In this document: one piece after another, positions 48,116 to 57,051 of the stretch
Numbering within the stretch: the first letter of the stretch is position 1
Layout: the number at the start of each line of letters is the position of its first letter
Source of the DNA: Terriglobia bacterium
Lineage (GTDB): Bacteria; Acidobacteriota; Terriglobia; Terriglobales; Acidobacteriaceae
Length of the DNA: 64,000 nt
Reading direction: 5' to 3'
Assembly (NCBI GenBank): GCA_020073215.1
Contig: JAIQFO010000015.1
Location: forward strand, 1-64,000
The notes under the pieces: generated by a model
What the model saw: only the letters and a program-made list of their open reading frames with translations
What the model was told of the DNA's origin: nothing
Database searches by the model: none
Program-made: the position numbers and the translations under genes

Positions 48116-51100
48116 TCACTTGGGGTATTGGAACGAATATCCGCTCGCCTCATTCCCCGACATAAACCGCGTGTTGTATTCAAGCAGGTAATCCATGTGG
48201 CCGGCGTCGGAAGGGAAGGATCGCCCAGGATAGGGATAGGTACGCATGTCGCGGAAGGGCAGAGGATCAACCGTATCGCCGCGGTAGGCGTAGAAGTCCA
48301 TGTCTTTTTCGTATCCGTTGGCGACGAAGAAATAATCGCGCACCCAGCCAGACGGCAGCCTGGGCAGCGTCGCCGGGTCGAAATCGAGCGCTACTTCATC
48401 GCCCGATCCGAAGACGACAAACTTATCGTCGACCGAGTCGAGCAGCGGACGCACGTCGCCATAGCGCGTGTAGGCGCCGGCAGGCCGCGTGTAAGGCCCA
48501 GTGGCGCTCGTTCTCTCGTAAATGTATTTCACGTTCCCCGGCGGCTGGCCTTCGATCTTCAGCGGGAAACCGTGGAAACTCAGTTCCGCGCGCGCCAGCG
48601 GAACCGGCGTCACGCGGGCGCTTTGATCGCGGCTCCGCTCTTGGTTCGTCCGGCTGATCAGGATGTTGTCCCAGTAGATCTGCAAATTGGTGGTGATGCG
48701 AATGCGCCGTGTACCCAGTGGAAGTTTGCCGGTGACATCGGCGGTCATGGTGCGCGCGCCGCCGGCGGGGAATCCCATGTCATCAACCACGCGGACCCAA
48801 CTATCTTTCACGCCGTTTTCGGTCGACCTCGCATTCACAGCCAACGCCTCGACATACGGCGCAACCGGACGCAGGTGCGCTTGATCGGCAGCGTACATGC
48901 TGGTAGCCGAGAAGTATTCGATCTCGCCATGCAGCAGCAGCCACAGCGGACCGCCGCGGTAAGGCTCGCCGAGATCAAGTTCCAGGCTGTGGGGCTTGGT
49001 GAATCCCAGGAACGGAAGCACTTTGAAATCACCGAAATAGCGATGCGCCAGCAAATCAGGAAGCACGTTGTGGCCGTGCTCGTCCCACGCACCGGCAGGC
49101 GGACGCGCCTCATTACTCTTGCTGAACACGACCTTGAATGGAGGGTAAGGCGGATTGCTAGCGAAATATTCGTTGGGATAAACGTCAACCTCGGCCGGAT
49201 GATCAACAGCCAGTAACTCCACCTGATCAAGGTAAACGGATTCCTCAAGCGGCTCCATGAAGCGAAAACTCAGCATTGGGTGCCCCACCCTTCCCTGGTT
49301 TTGGGAAGGGTGGGATTCATCTTTTTCGCGGAGCGAGTTACGGTCGAGCTTGATGGTTTCAATTGGCCGCGCAATATTACGCACTACGTTAGAACCGGAT
49401 TCATACACGGAGCTGGCTTCATGAATTGGTTTTGGGAAGGGCACGGCTTCAGCCGTGCCGCTAACCGCCGGAGAGGGTGCGGGCTTTAGCCCCTGAGGGG
49501 CAAGGCTGCCATCGCTCGCCGCGATCCAGTGTCCGACGACACCCGCGCCGAGCATGTCGCCGACAAGCTTGTATTCGTGACCGTCCCAGGCAAAAAGCGT
49601 GGGACAGGAACTGCCGCGGCGGTCCATTTCGGTGAAGTGCTGCACCTGGTTGGCGGCGACTTCGATTTCATCCTGCAGCACCCCGGTCGGCCACAGCATG
49701 CGGACGACGTCGGCAACTTTCGCCTGTCCAAGGCCGATGGTCAGGTCAGGCGAGTTCTGTCCGAGGTAGCCGGACGATCCATAGACTTCAAATTTCTGCC
49801 GCAGGCCGGCGGAGAACACTTCGACTTTAGTGCCGATTGCGCTCTTGTTATCGTTCAGGCCCTTGAGCGCAAGGCGCAGCGAGTTGTTCTTGTTGCCACC
49901 TTCGTTGTGGAGCAGGACGGCGGGGCCGTGGTTTTGCGTGATCAGAAGATCTACAGCACCGTCGTTATCGTAGTCGCCGGCGATGATGGCGCGCGGTTCT
50001 TTGAGCTGAATTTTGTCGAGGCCAACGTCGGCGGTGACGTCTTTCCAGCCGTCGGGGCCGAGGTTGCGGAAGAGGCGGACTTCGCCTTTGCCGTCTTTGG
50101 TTTCGCCGACGGCTGCGAGATCGACCCAGCCATCGTTGTCGTAGTCGATAGCGGTGACGCCGTAGGCATTCACCCAGTCCACTATTGGCAAATGGATTTG
50201 TTCGAAACTCTTTCCTCGGTTGTTTCGCCACAGCGTGATGCCAGGCGCTCCCATGTGCGTAAAGGCAAGATCCATCCAGCCATCGTGATCAAAATCGAGG
50301 ACGGCAACGCCGAGTGTGTCCGCGGGCTTTGAGCCAGTCCAGGGCTGGCGCGCTGGGAACCTTCCTTCCCGGGGATTCTCAAAGACCGTGGGTATAACCC
50401 CTGTCACAACGACGTCGATGGCGCGATCATTGTTGTAATCGGTCCCAACAGCCGCCGTGTGAAAGCCACCAGTTGAAAGTCCGGTCTCTCGGCTGACGTC
50501 GGTGAAGGTGCCGTTTCCGTTGTTGCGCCAGACTTGGTCCTGCCACTCCGCTTCGCCTCCCGCCAGGGCGCGGAATGATGTTCGCGCAATATACAAATCC
50601 AGATCGCCATCGTGGTCGTAATCAATAAAGGCGACACCAGCGTTGAGACCGTCGGCTTTGATTCCTGCGACCTCAGTGACATCTTTGAATGTTCCGTTCT
50701 TCTCGTTGTGCAGCAGCAGGACAAGGTGTCTAAAGCTCACAACCAAGTCCGTGGCGCCGTCGTTGTCATAGTCGCCCGCCGTGCATCCGATCCCATGCAA
50801 GCTGGGATCAAGGCCAGCCGCTTTTGTGACGTCCCCAAACTTGCCGTTACCGAGGTTGCGGTAGAGGCCAAAACCGCCCTGTGGCCCATCATCCGTGACG
50901 AAGATATCTATCCGCCCGTCCCCGTCGTAATCCAAGAAGCAAGCGCCGGTACCAAGGATGCCCTCCGCAACGTGCCTTTCAACATGGCCATCCTCCATTG
51001 TTGCGGAACCGATGGGGCTGGGCTTAGTTATGATCCCTGCCTGTGCGGTCACATCCACAAACCGCACCGGAATCGCCGCCCCCACTTTCGCCACCGCCAC

Positions 51101-51763
51101 CGGCGAATCTTCCGCGCGCGAATATTTTCCCTGCTCGCCATACGCCAGGCTGATGGGCGCGCCCAGTTTGTTCTGCGTGATGTACTGGAATTTCTTCATC
51201 GCTTCGTGGGCGGGGTCGGCTCGGCCGGATTGCTGGTAGGCCCGCGCCAGTCCGAACTCGGAGGAGGCGTGGTGCGGGTCGAGCTTTAATGCGTGCTCGA
51301 AGGCGGCGATCGCCTCTGGAAACTGCTTGAGTTGCGCGTAGGTCGATCCCAGGAAGTACCAGGTGTCGGCGTCGTCCGGATCGATTTCAGTGACGCGGCG
51401 GAACGCGTCGACGGCCAATTCCGCGCTCGACGAATTTTTGTAGTAGAGGCCTAGGCTATACCAGGCGTGAGCATCTCGCGGATTGCGCTTTGTTTCTTCC
51501 TCGAGCAGCGCCTTCGCTTCTTCGCCGCGTTGCAGGTTGAGCAGCGCCACTCCGCGGTTGACCGCCGCCACCTCCAGCGTCGGGTCGGCCATCGCAGCGG
51601 CTTCGAACGACTTCAAAGCTTTCTCAAAAAGCTGCTGGTTCATGTAAGCGACGCCGATATTGTTGAGGCGCGCCGCTTCTTGCGGATTCGGGGCGGGAGC
51701 AGTCGCGGCGAGTGCGATGAGAAAAACGATGCCGACGAGGGCAATGCTGAGCGTCTTGGTCAT
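48116..51763 (-). CDS. Large secreted TPR and VCBS/ASPIC-UnbV protein
   Basis: The protein has 1215 residues. A signal peptide (LSIALVGIVFLIALAATAPA) is followed by about four TPR units (GVAYMNQQLFEKALKSFEAAAMADP, ADTWYFLGSTYAQLKQFPEAIAAFEHALKLDP). VCBS/FG-GAP repeats follow (DYDGDGRIDIFV, DYDHDGDLDLYI, DFDHDGWMDLAF, DYDNDGWVDLAA). Next come an ASPIC/UnbV domain (RLALKGLNDNKSAIGTKVEVFSAG, GSSGYLGQNSPDLTIGLG) and a 400-residue beta-rich C-terminus. About 75 residues in the middle are encoded by a block of palindromic repeats (49284-49500). It shares an operon direction with the CRTAC1 gene at 51953. Confidence 0.88.
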   Translation of the reverse strand: MTKTLSIALVGIVFLIALAATAPAPNPQEAARLNNIGVAYMNQQLFEKALKSFEAAAMADPTLEVAAVNRGVALLNLQRGEEAKALLEEETKRNPRDAHAWYSLGLYYKNSSSAELAVDAFRRVTEIDPDDADTWYFLGSTYAQLKQFPEAIAAFEHALKLDPHHASSEFGLARAYQQSGRADPAHEAMKKFQYITQNKLGAPISLAYGEQGKYSRAEDSPVAVAKVGAAIPVRFVDVTAQAGIITKPSPIGSATMEDGHVERHVAEGILGTGACFLDYDGDGRIDIFVTDDGPQGGFGLYRNLGNGKFGDVTKAAGLDPSLHGIGCTAGDYDNDGATDLVVSFRHLVLLLHNEKNGTFKDVTEVAGIKADGLNAGVAFIDYDHDGDLDLYIARTSFRALAGGEAEWQDQVWRNNGNGTFTDVSRETGLSTGGFHTAAVGTDYNNDRAIDVVVTGVIPTVFENPREGRFPARQPWTGSKPADTLGVAVLDFDHDGWMDLAFTHMGAPGITLWRNNRGKSFEQIHLPIVDWVNAYGVTAIDYDNDGWVDLAAVGETKDGKGEVRLFRNLGPDGWKDVTADVGLDKIQLKEPRAIIAGDYDNDGAVDLLITQNHGPAVLLHNEGGNKNNSLRLALKGLNDNKSAIGTKVEVFSAGLRQKFEVYGSSGYLGQNSPDLTIGLGQAKVADVVRMLWPTGVLQDEIEVAANQVQHFTEMDRRGSSCPTLFAWDGHEYKLVGDMLGAGVVGHWIAASDGSLAPQGLKPAPSPAVSGTAEAVPFPKPIHEASSVYESGSNVVRNIARPIETIKLDRNSLREKDESHPSQNQGRVGHPMLSFRFMEPLEESVYLDQVELLAVDHPAEVDVYPNEYFASNPPYPPFKVVFSKSNEARPPAGAWDEHGHNVLPDLLAHRYFGDFKVLPFLGFTKPHSLELDLGEPYRGGPLWLLLHGEIEYFSATSMYAADQAHLRPVAPYVEALAVNARSTENGVKDSWVRVVDDMGFPAGGARTMTADVTGKLPLGTRRIRITTNLQIYWDNILISRTNQERSRDQSARVTPVPLARAELSFHGFPLKIEGQPPGNVKYIYERTSATGPYTRPAGAYTRYGDVRPLLDSVDDKFVVFGSGDEVALDFDPATLPRLPSGWVRDYFFVANGYEKDMDFYAYRGDTVDPLPFRDMRTYPYPGRSFPSDAGHMDYLLEYNTRFMSGNEASGYSFQYPK
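49284..49314. repeat. Perfect 12-base hairpin inside the TPR-VCBS gene
   Basis: CCCACCCTTCCC pairs with GGGAAGGGTGGG around a 7-base loop (TGGTTTT). It marks one edge of an in-frame insertion of about 220 bases, and the palindromes at 49441-49500 mark the other edge. Confidence 0.85.
49441..49500. repeat. Cluster of palindromes at the other edge of the in-frame insertion
   Basis: GCACGGC-TTCA-GCCGTGC (49441-49458), GGGCT-TT-AGCCC (49481-49492) and CCCC-TGA-GGGG (49490-49500) follow one another. The GGGCTTTAGCCCCTGAGGGG form is a typical dispersed palindromic repeat of Acidobacteriota. Confidence 0.8.
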
Positions 51764-51842
51764 TGGGAGTTCGAGAAGATTCTATCCGAGCGGCGAGCGT
51801 GTGTCCGTAAGCTCAGCCATCCTCCCCCGGGACTAAACCAAT

Positions 51843-51929
51843 AATTTGTCATCCTGAGCGAAGCGAAGGACCTGCTTTGTTGCCGTCCGATAAGAAAGCA
51901 GGTCCTTCGCTTTGCTCAGGATGACAAAT
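51843..51929. repeat. Long inverted repeat (MITE-like) between two genes of an operon
   Basis: Two nearly perfect inverted arms of about 34 bases flank a 16-base centre. One arm is also found at 48015-48050. No transposase is present. It separates the CRTAC1 gene from the TPR-VCBS gene and would form a stable RNA hairpin able to reduce transcription or translation of the downstream gene. Confidence 0.9.
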
Positions 51930-51952
51930 ATAGGAAGATGTCCGACGCACTA

Positions 51953-53710
51953 CTACTTCTTTCCGTACGGCCGCGTGGCTACCTGCCCTTTCGCTTCTTG
52001 AACGGTAATGGTCTGCCCGGTCGCGATGTTTGACAGTTTGTCCACCTGCCCGCTGGGCCAATCGATCTCGACCGTGTCGGCTTTGGTCTTCGGCCCCATG
52101 CCGAAGGTGAGCACCAGTTCGCTTTGCGAAAGATAGCTGGAGCCGCTCTTCATGGTGAGCCACTGCCTATCCGCTCCGGCGCTTACGCGGACGACCGCGC
52201 CGATACCGTCGCGGTTCGATTTTGTGCCGATGAGTCTTATGCGCAGGCTGTGATTCGTGCCGCCCTGGTTGAGGTAGAGACGCGCGGGGCCGCCGTTGGT
52301 CATGAGCAGCACGTCTAACGCGCCATCATTATTGATGTCGGCGTAGGCCGCGCCGCGCGCAACTTTCGGAGCGGCCAACGCGCTTCCGACTTTCATCGTC
52401 ACTTCCTCAAACTTGCCGTTGCCGAGGTTACGGAATAAGTGCGGCCGCTCGGCGTAGCTGACGCGCTTTTGCACCGTCTCGATCTGGTCCTCGATGTGGC
52501 CGTCGGCGATGAAGATGTCCTGCCAGCCGTCGTTGTCGTAGTCGAAGAAGAAGCAGCCGAAGCCGAGCGTCAGCAGCGTCGAGCGGCCGACTTCCGAGCG
52601 CGGAGCTTCATCCACAAACAGCCCGTTGCCTTCATTGTGGTAGAGCGAGAGCATCTGGTTGGCGAAGTTAGTAACGATCAGGCTGGCGCTGCCTGAGCGA
52701 TCGTAATCGGCGGCGTCTACGCCCATCCCGGCGCGGGCAATGCCGTCTTCGCTGAAAGCAATGCCAGCGGAAACGGCGCGCTCTTCGAAAGTGCCGTTCT
52801 TTTTATTGAGGTAGAGCTTGTTGGGCTGGGTGTCGTTGGCGATCAGGATGTCGGGCCATCCGTCATTGTTGTAGTCCAAAATGGCGACGCCGAGACCCTT
52901 GGAAGTTGGATCGTAGAGGCCCGCTTTCTTGGTGACGTCTTCGAATTTGCCGTTGCCGAGGTTGTGCCAGAGGCGAGCGGACGTCCCCTTATACGATTCG
53001 GGCGTGCAGTAAGACTTGTGCGCGCCATCGATGGTGCAGTAGAGGTCGGTTTGCGCGGACCACTGCACATAGTTGGCCACGACCAGATCCAGTTTCCCGT
53101 CGCGATCGTAATCGACCCAGGCGGCGCCGGTCGAGAACTCGTTCGGTCCCCAGAGTCCAGCCGACTTGGTGACATCGGTAAAGGTGCCGTTGCCGTCGTT
53201 GTGGAAGAGATGGCTCTGGCCGACGGCAGTAATAAAGATGTCGTCGAAGCCGTCGTTGTCGTAGTCACCTACCGCGACGCCCATTCCAAATAGCGAAATA
53301 CCCAGGCCGGATTTGCGCGTCACGTCGGTGAAGGTGCCGTCGTGATTATTGTGGTAGAGCTTCAACGATGTCGGGCCGTTCCTGGGGTGGCCAGGCCAGT
53401 CTTGCCCATTGATTAACAGGATGTCGGGAAACCCGTCGTTGTCATAGTCGACGAAGGCGCAGCCGGGACCCATAGTTTCGGGGAGCCACTTCCTCCCGAA
53501 GGCTCCGTTGTTGTGGGTGAAGTGGATGCCGGCTTGCGCCGTGATGTCGCGGAAGGTGATGCGCTCCTGCGCGTGGCTGGTCGTGACGAGCGAAAGGAAT
53601 AATAACCACGGAGGCACGGAGACACGGAGGAAAGCTGGAAAAGAAAACCCTAGCTGCCCTCCGTGTCTCCGTGTCTCCGTGGTGGTTTTGCACTGCGATG
53701 GTCGCCTCAC
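51953..53710 (-). CDS. CRTAC1-type VCBS/ASPIC-UnbV protein
   Basis: The protein has 585 residues. FG-GAP/VCBS repeats (DYDNDGFPDILL, DYDNDGFDDIFI, DYDRDGKLDLVV, DYNNDGWPDILI, DYDNDGWQDIFI, DINNDGALDVLL) are followed by ASPIC/UnbV (RIRLIGTKSNRDGIGAVV, KSGSSYLSQSELVLTFGMG, IDWPSGQVDKL). It is close to the protein at 40589, including SYCTPE and FLHNN/FTHNNGA. GTG 53710 lies within the stop of the cytochrome gene (GTGA), so translation is coupled. The signal peptide (ending VTTSHA) is partly encoded by an inserted repeat at 53604-53690. Confidence 0.9.
   Translation of the reverse strand: MRRPSQCKTTTETRRHGGQLGFSFPAFLRVSVPPWLLFLSLVTTSHAQERITFRDITAQAGIHFTHNNGAFGRKWLPETMGPGCAFVDYDNDGFPDILLINGQDWPGHPRNGPTSLKLYHNNHDGTFTDVTRKSGLGISLFGMGVAVGDYDNDGFDDIFITAVGQSHLFHNDGNGTFTDVTKSAGLWGPNEFSTGAAWVDYDRDGKLDLVVANYVQWSAQTDLYCTIDGAHKSYCTPESYKGTSARLWHNLGNGKFEDVTKKAGLYDPTSKGLGVAILDYNNDGWPDILIANDTQPNKLYLNKKNGTFEERAVSAGIAFSEDGIARAGMGVDAADYDRSGSASLIVTNFANQMLSLYHNEGNGLFVDEAPRSEVGRSTLLTLGFGCFFFDYDNDGWQDIFIADGHIEDQIETVQKRVSYAERPHLFRNLGNGKFEEVTMKVGSALAAPKVARGAAYADINNDGALDVLLMTNGGPARLYLNQGGTNHSLRIRLIGTKSNRDGIGAVVRVSAGADRQWLTMKSGSSYLSQSELVLTFGMGPKTKADTVEIDWPSGQVDKLSNIATGQTITVQEAKGQVATRPYGKK
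53604..53690. repeat. Inverted repeat forming part of a signal-peptide coding region
   Basis: Two inverted arms of about 27-29 bases, built on ACGGAGACACGGAGG, flank a 26-base centre. This CACGGAG-type repeat occurs in many bacterial genomes as a dispersed element. Here it lies within the first 40 codons of the CRTAC1 gene in frame. Confidence 0.85.
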
Positions 53711-56565
53711 CGGTTGGACCCCTCACGGATCGTGCTGGCGCTCGCGGTCAGGTGCTTGACGGGCGCGTTCTTCAAGATGGGCAGAGGGACTGACGTGTGC
53801 TCGTGGATGCTTTGGCGTTCGTTGTTGTCTTCGGGATGGAACTGGCGATAGGGACCGGTGATGGCCTGCGAGGCTTCGTCGGCTTTGAAGCGCAGGTAGC
53901 GCGCCTGATGTTCTTTGGACATCTTCTCGTCGCCCAGGCCGTTGTAGCAGAGCATGAGGTTGTAGTGCGCCTGCAAGTCCTCCGGATCGACGGCTAGCAC
54001 CTGCTGCAACACTTTCACCGCCTCCGCATACTTCCTTTGCAGAAACAGGACGCGGCCGAGATTGTTCAACGCCACGCGGTCGCGGGGATATTGCGCGAGG
54101 ACTTTCCCCAGATGTTGTGCCGCGCCGTCGTAGTTGCCGTCCTGGCGCAGAACTCCGGCATAGAAGAAGTGCGCGCGCGCGAGATCGGGGCTAAGAGCGA
54201 GCGCTTTTTCGAGAACAGCGCGGGCGCGAGCCACGTCGCCTTCCTGCAGGGCGGCGCGCCCGATGTTCACCCAGCCGTCGGGATTCTGCGGATCGACCTC
54301 GGTGACTTTTTCGAAGGCCGCCTGCGCGGCCTTCAAATCGCCCTGCAGCAAGAGGCCGATGCCGTAATCATTCCAGCGCTGCCAATCTTCTTTCGCGAGT
54401 TCGGTTTTGGGCTGCGGCGCTGCGGCGTTCGCGGGCAGGACGTCGACAACCACCTGATCGTGAGCTACCACCTCGATCGGAAGGTCTGGAACCTTTTCCC
54501 TCTTTGCCGAAACTCCCTGAAGAGAACCGGTGAACACGAACTTCCGGTCGTCATAGTCAGCGGTGACCTCGGACTTTGGCCGAGTAAAGTCGGGCTCGCC
54601 CTTAAATGCAAATTGCGTATTCCACCACGCGAACTTGCGATAGCAGAGCCGCGCAGTCAAAGTAACTTTGCCGCCCGTTTTCTCGGGGATCTTCATGCGG
54701 AAGTGCACCGTGTCGGCGGCGCCGGGCGGGATCAGGCGCACGTACACCACGGCGCGCGTGGCCCAGGCGTTGCGCTTGTTGATTGGATTGCCGTGCGCGT
54801 CCACCTGAAGCGAGCGGTAGAAGTGCGCGCGCTTTTCCACCGGGCCCTTGCCGTTGTCTTCGACCATGCCGCTCCAGAAAATCGTCTGCCCTCGGTCGTC
54901 GACGCCTTTCAGTTCGAGCCAGGTATCGTAGGCATCGACCGTGCCGCCGGGAAAGAAATGTCCGACGCGCTTGGTACGAACCACAACATCCACGCTGACG
55001 GTGTCGCCGCGACGGACCGCTGGCCGCACACGATCGAGGGGAGCGGTGACAGGCGCGGTGACCGGGGCAGCGGTTCCGGGAGTGATTTTGGCTTCCGCTT
55101 CTTCTCCCACCGCGAACGTGGTTGCGAGTTCGTGCTGCGCGACCGCTCCTGCCTTCAGCGGGGCGCTGGCCGGAGTGAGCGCAAAAATATCCACCGTCAG
55201 GACTCCGCTGGTCAGAAAATCCTCGGTGGCCTTCAACTGCGCGGCATCTTCGTTGGCCGTGGGCAGCGCGGTGTTGGCGGCCGGGAAACGGTGAGAATGC
55301 ACCTTGCCGGCAACGTTCCCCATATCGTTGGAGGGCTCAAGCGGCATGTGGCAATCGGCGCACTGCTGCGGTTTCGGCGGGTAGTAGAACGATCTTGCAC
55401 CCTCTCCGGAAACGCCGCTGGCCTGCCAGTTGTCGTACTCGTTGAAGCCGCGAATCCAGCGGTAATGATTGACTGGCACGTCGAGGTGCACCTTGTGGCA
55501 GGAGGAGCAGAACTCCGCCGTCTGCTCCCTCATGAACGGCTTGAGGAACGCGCGCCGGTGCGGCTCCGGATTCAGCTTGATCATGAAGTCGTGCAGGGTA
55601 CGGACCACGGGATTCTTGCTCGCGGCCAGTTCGTGCAGCTTGGGATACTCCAGATAGAAATCACCTTGGCCCATCGTACTTTTTACGTCGGCGATGGAGT
55701 GGCACATCATGCAGCCGAGTCCGGCTTGAGCCTCGGGCGTGTGCACGATCTGCTTGATGGGTGTATCCATCTTGCCGCTGTAGAGCACGGCCGGGTCGTG
55801 GCATCCGCCGCACCATTTGGAGGGCTTGGTGCCGACCGTATCCTGCATGTACTCGACCGCTTTGCGATACCACTGATTGTTGAACGAAGAAAAATGGTGG
55901 GCCGAGCTGTTCCACTGGTCGTAGATATCTTCGTGACAGCGCTTGCAGGAATCCGATTCCATGAAGAACTTGCTGGGAATTTTTTCGCCGCCATAGACCT
56001 GCGCGGAGCTGGGAAAAAATGGGCCGGTAGGGCCGTCGCCTTCGCCATTCATGCTGACGGGAGGCAGGGCCGGATTCTCAATGCGTCCATGCCGGGTCCA
56101 GCGAGTCTCTCGAAGATAGCGAGCCACGGGAGCCAGCACCGCCAGCACAACAAGTACGGTGATGACGCGAACAGCAGAATGAAGGGAGAGCCATCGGCGA
56201 TTGCCCAAACGGGCCGCAGCCATCAGGCCGGCGCCGAGAAAGCTCAGTCCGAGGTGGATGTAAACGATCGGCCAATCCGCGCGCAACGCTCCGGTGTAAA
56301 TCAGCGCCAGCCCTGGAATTGCGCCGAGGAAAAGAAACACCAATCCGACGCGAACCAGCGGCTCTCCCTGACGCAAAAACAAAGACTGCACCAGCCAGAG
56401 CAATAAAAGGACTGAAGCCGCAACCCCGGCAACGGCGTGCAGCAAGACCACCCCAGCATAAAAAATACTCGCTTGCGGGAACGCGTACAGGTAGATCGCG
56501 GACACGGCCAGGAAGCCGATCAGTATCGACAACACCCTGCCCACAGAATTTCCGGCGGAAGACAT
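53707..56565 (-). CDS. Membrane-anchored five-heme cytochrome c with TPR domain
   Basis: The protein has 952 residues. About five N-terminal membrane helices (12-160) are followed by five CXXCH heme-binding motifs: CKRCH (207), CGGCH (252), CMMCH (285), CSSCH (353) and CADCH (402), in a cytochrome c554-like order. A beta-rich region follows (VDVVVRTKRVGHFFPGGTVDAYDTWLEL), with about five TPR units near 750-890 (GLLLQGDLKAAQAAFEKVTEVDPQNPDGW). ATG 56565 is used; an upstream in-frame ATG at 56652 is possible. The stop overlaps the CRTAC1 start. It may deliver electrons to extracellular acceptors or to the exported partner. Confidence 0.87.
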   Translation of the reverse strand: MSSAGNSVGRVLSILIGFLAVSAIYLYAFPQASIFYAGVVLLHAVAGVAASVLLLLWLVQSLFLRQGEPLVRVGLVFLFLGAIPGLALIYTGALRADWPIVYIHLGLSFLGAGLMAAARLGNRRWLSLHSAVRVITVLVVLAVLAPVARYLRETRWTRHGRIENPALPPVSMNGEGDGPTGPFFPSSAQVYGGEKIPSKFFMESDSCKRCHEDIYDQWNSSAHHFSSFNNQWYRKAVEYMQDTVGTKPSKWCGGCHDPAVLYSGKMDTPIKQIVHTPEAQAGLGCMMCHSIADVKSTMGQGDFYLEYPKLHELAASKNPVVRTLHDFMIKLNPEPHRRAFLKPFMREQTAEFCSSCHKVHLDVPVNHYRWIRGFNEYDNWQASGVSGEGARSFYYPPKPQQCADCHMPLEPSNDMGNVAGKVHSHRFPAANTALPTANEDAAQLKATEDFLTSGVLTVDIFALTPASAPLKAGAVAQHELATTFAVGEEAEAKITPGTAAPVTAPVTAPLDRVRPAVRRGDTVSVDVVVRTKRVGHFFPGGTVDAYDTWLELKGVDDRGQTIFWSGMVEDNGKGPVEKRAHFYRSLQVDAHGNPINKRNAWATRAVVYVRLIPPGAADTVHFRMKIPEKTGGKVTLTARLCYRKFAWWNTQFAFKGEPDFTRPKSEVTADYDDRKFVFTGSLQGVSAKREKVPDLPIEVVAHDQVVVDVLPANAAAPQPKTELAKEDWQRWNDYGIGLLLQGDLKAAQAAFEKVTEVDPQNPDGWVNIGRAALQEGDVARARAVLEKALALSPDLARAHFFYAGVLRQDGNYDGAAQHLGKVLAQYPRDRVALNNLGRVLFLQRKYAEAVKVLQQVLAVDPEDLQAHYNLMLCYNGLGDEKMSKEHQARYLRFKADEASQAITGPYRQFHPEDNNERQSIHEHTSVPLPILKNAPVKHLTASASTIREGSNR

Positions 56566-57051
56566 GACAGAAAGATTCGGCCCCCACAAGAGCCTGCAAC
56601 CCTGCAGTTTGCAATATGTTATCGGATCGCGGGAAACGGCGTCTCTAATCAAAACAGATTAGGAGACTAATCACTCGGCAGTGGGCCAGTTTGAACGCCA
56701 CAAGGCGCCTTGACAAGGGACTTATCCTGAAAGCACTCGCACAATGAGCAAAGGCCACAAACCCGGTCTAAAGATTACCCACCGCAGCGGCAAGGTACTG
56801 CCGGCCACCCCCTGCGAGGTACGTGAGAAACTTCTGCAACAGTGCGAACACGCTGAGGCCGGGCCGAAGCAGACTCGCCTTTTTAGCGATCTGTTTGCCC
56901 ATGAGAAAAAACACGGCTGCGGGAAGAAGCTCCTGTATAAATTGAACTGACCCACTACTAAACACTTCTTCGCGTTGCTGACTCCCCCGCCGCTCTGCTA
57001 CTTTGATTAGTTTCCCGTTCCCTGTCTGCTGACTCCGTGGGGTGAGACGCA
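56566..57051. other. Divergent intergenic region with a possible small gene
   Basis: This region of 486 bases lies between the cytochrome gene (minus) and glutaryl-CoA dehydrogenase (plus). It holds a possible small basic protein at 56744-56950. Promoters are not clear by eye. Confidence 0.4.
56744..56950 (+). CDS. Possible small basic protein
   Basis: The frame has 68 codons, translation beginning MSKGHKPGLKITHRSGKVL and rich in Lys, His and Leu. It has three cysteines (PCEVREK, QQCEHAE, HGCGKK). No ribosome-binding site of quality and no recognised family. The frame could be chance, as a minus-strand frame in the same place also looks protein-like. Confidence 0.3.
   Translation: MSKGHKPGLKITHRSGKVLPATPCEVREKLLQQCEHAEAGPKQTRLFSDLFAHEKKHGCGKKLLYKLN

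Noticed and set aside
51843..51929. CRISPR repeat or insertion sequence
   Set aside because: There is only one inverted pair, with no regular spacers and no transposase. It is a dispersed hairpin element.
54037..56406. Plus-strand open frame of 789 codons opposite the five-heme cytochrome gene
   Set aside because: It is the antisense of a gene with five CXXCH motifs and TPRs. The translation has no domain pattern.
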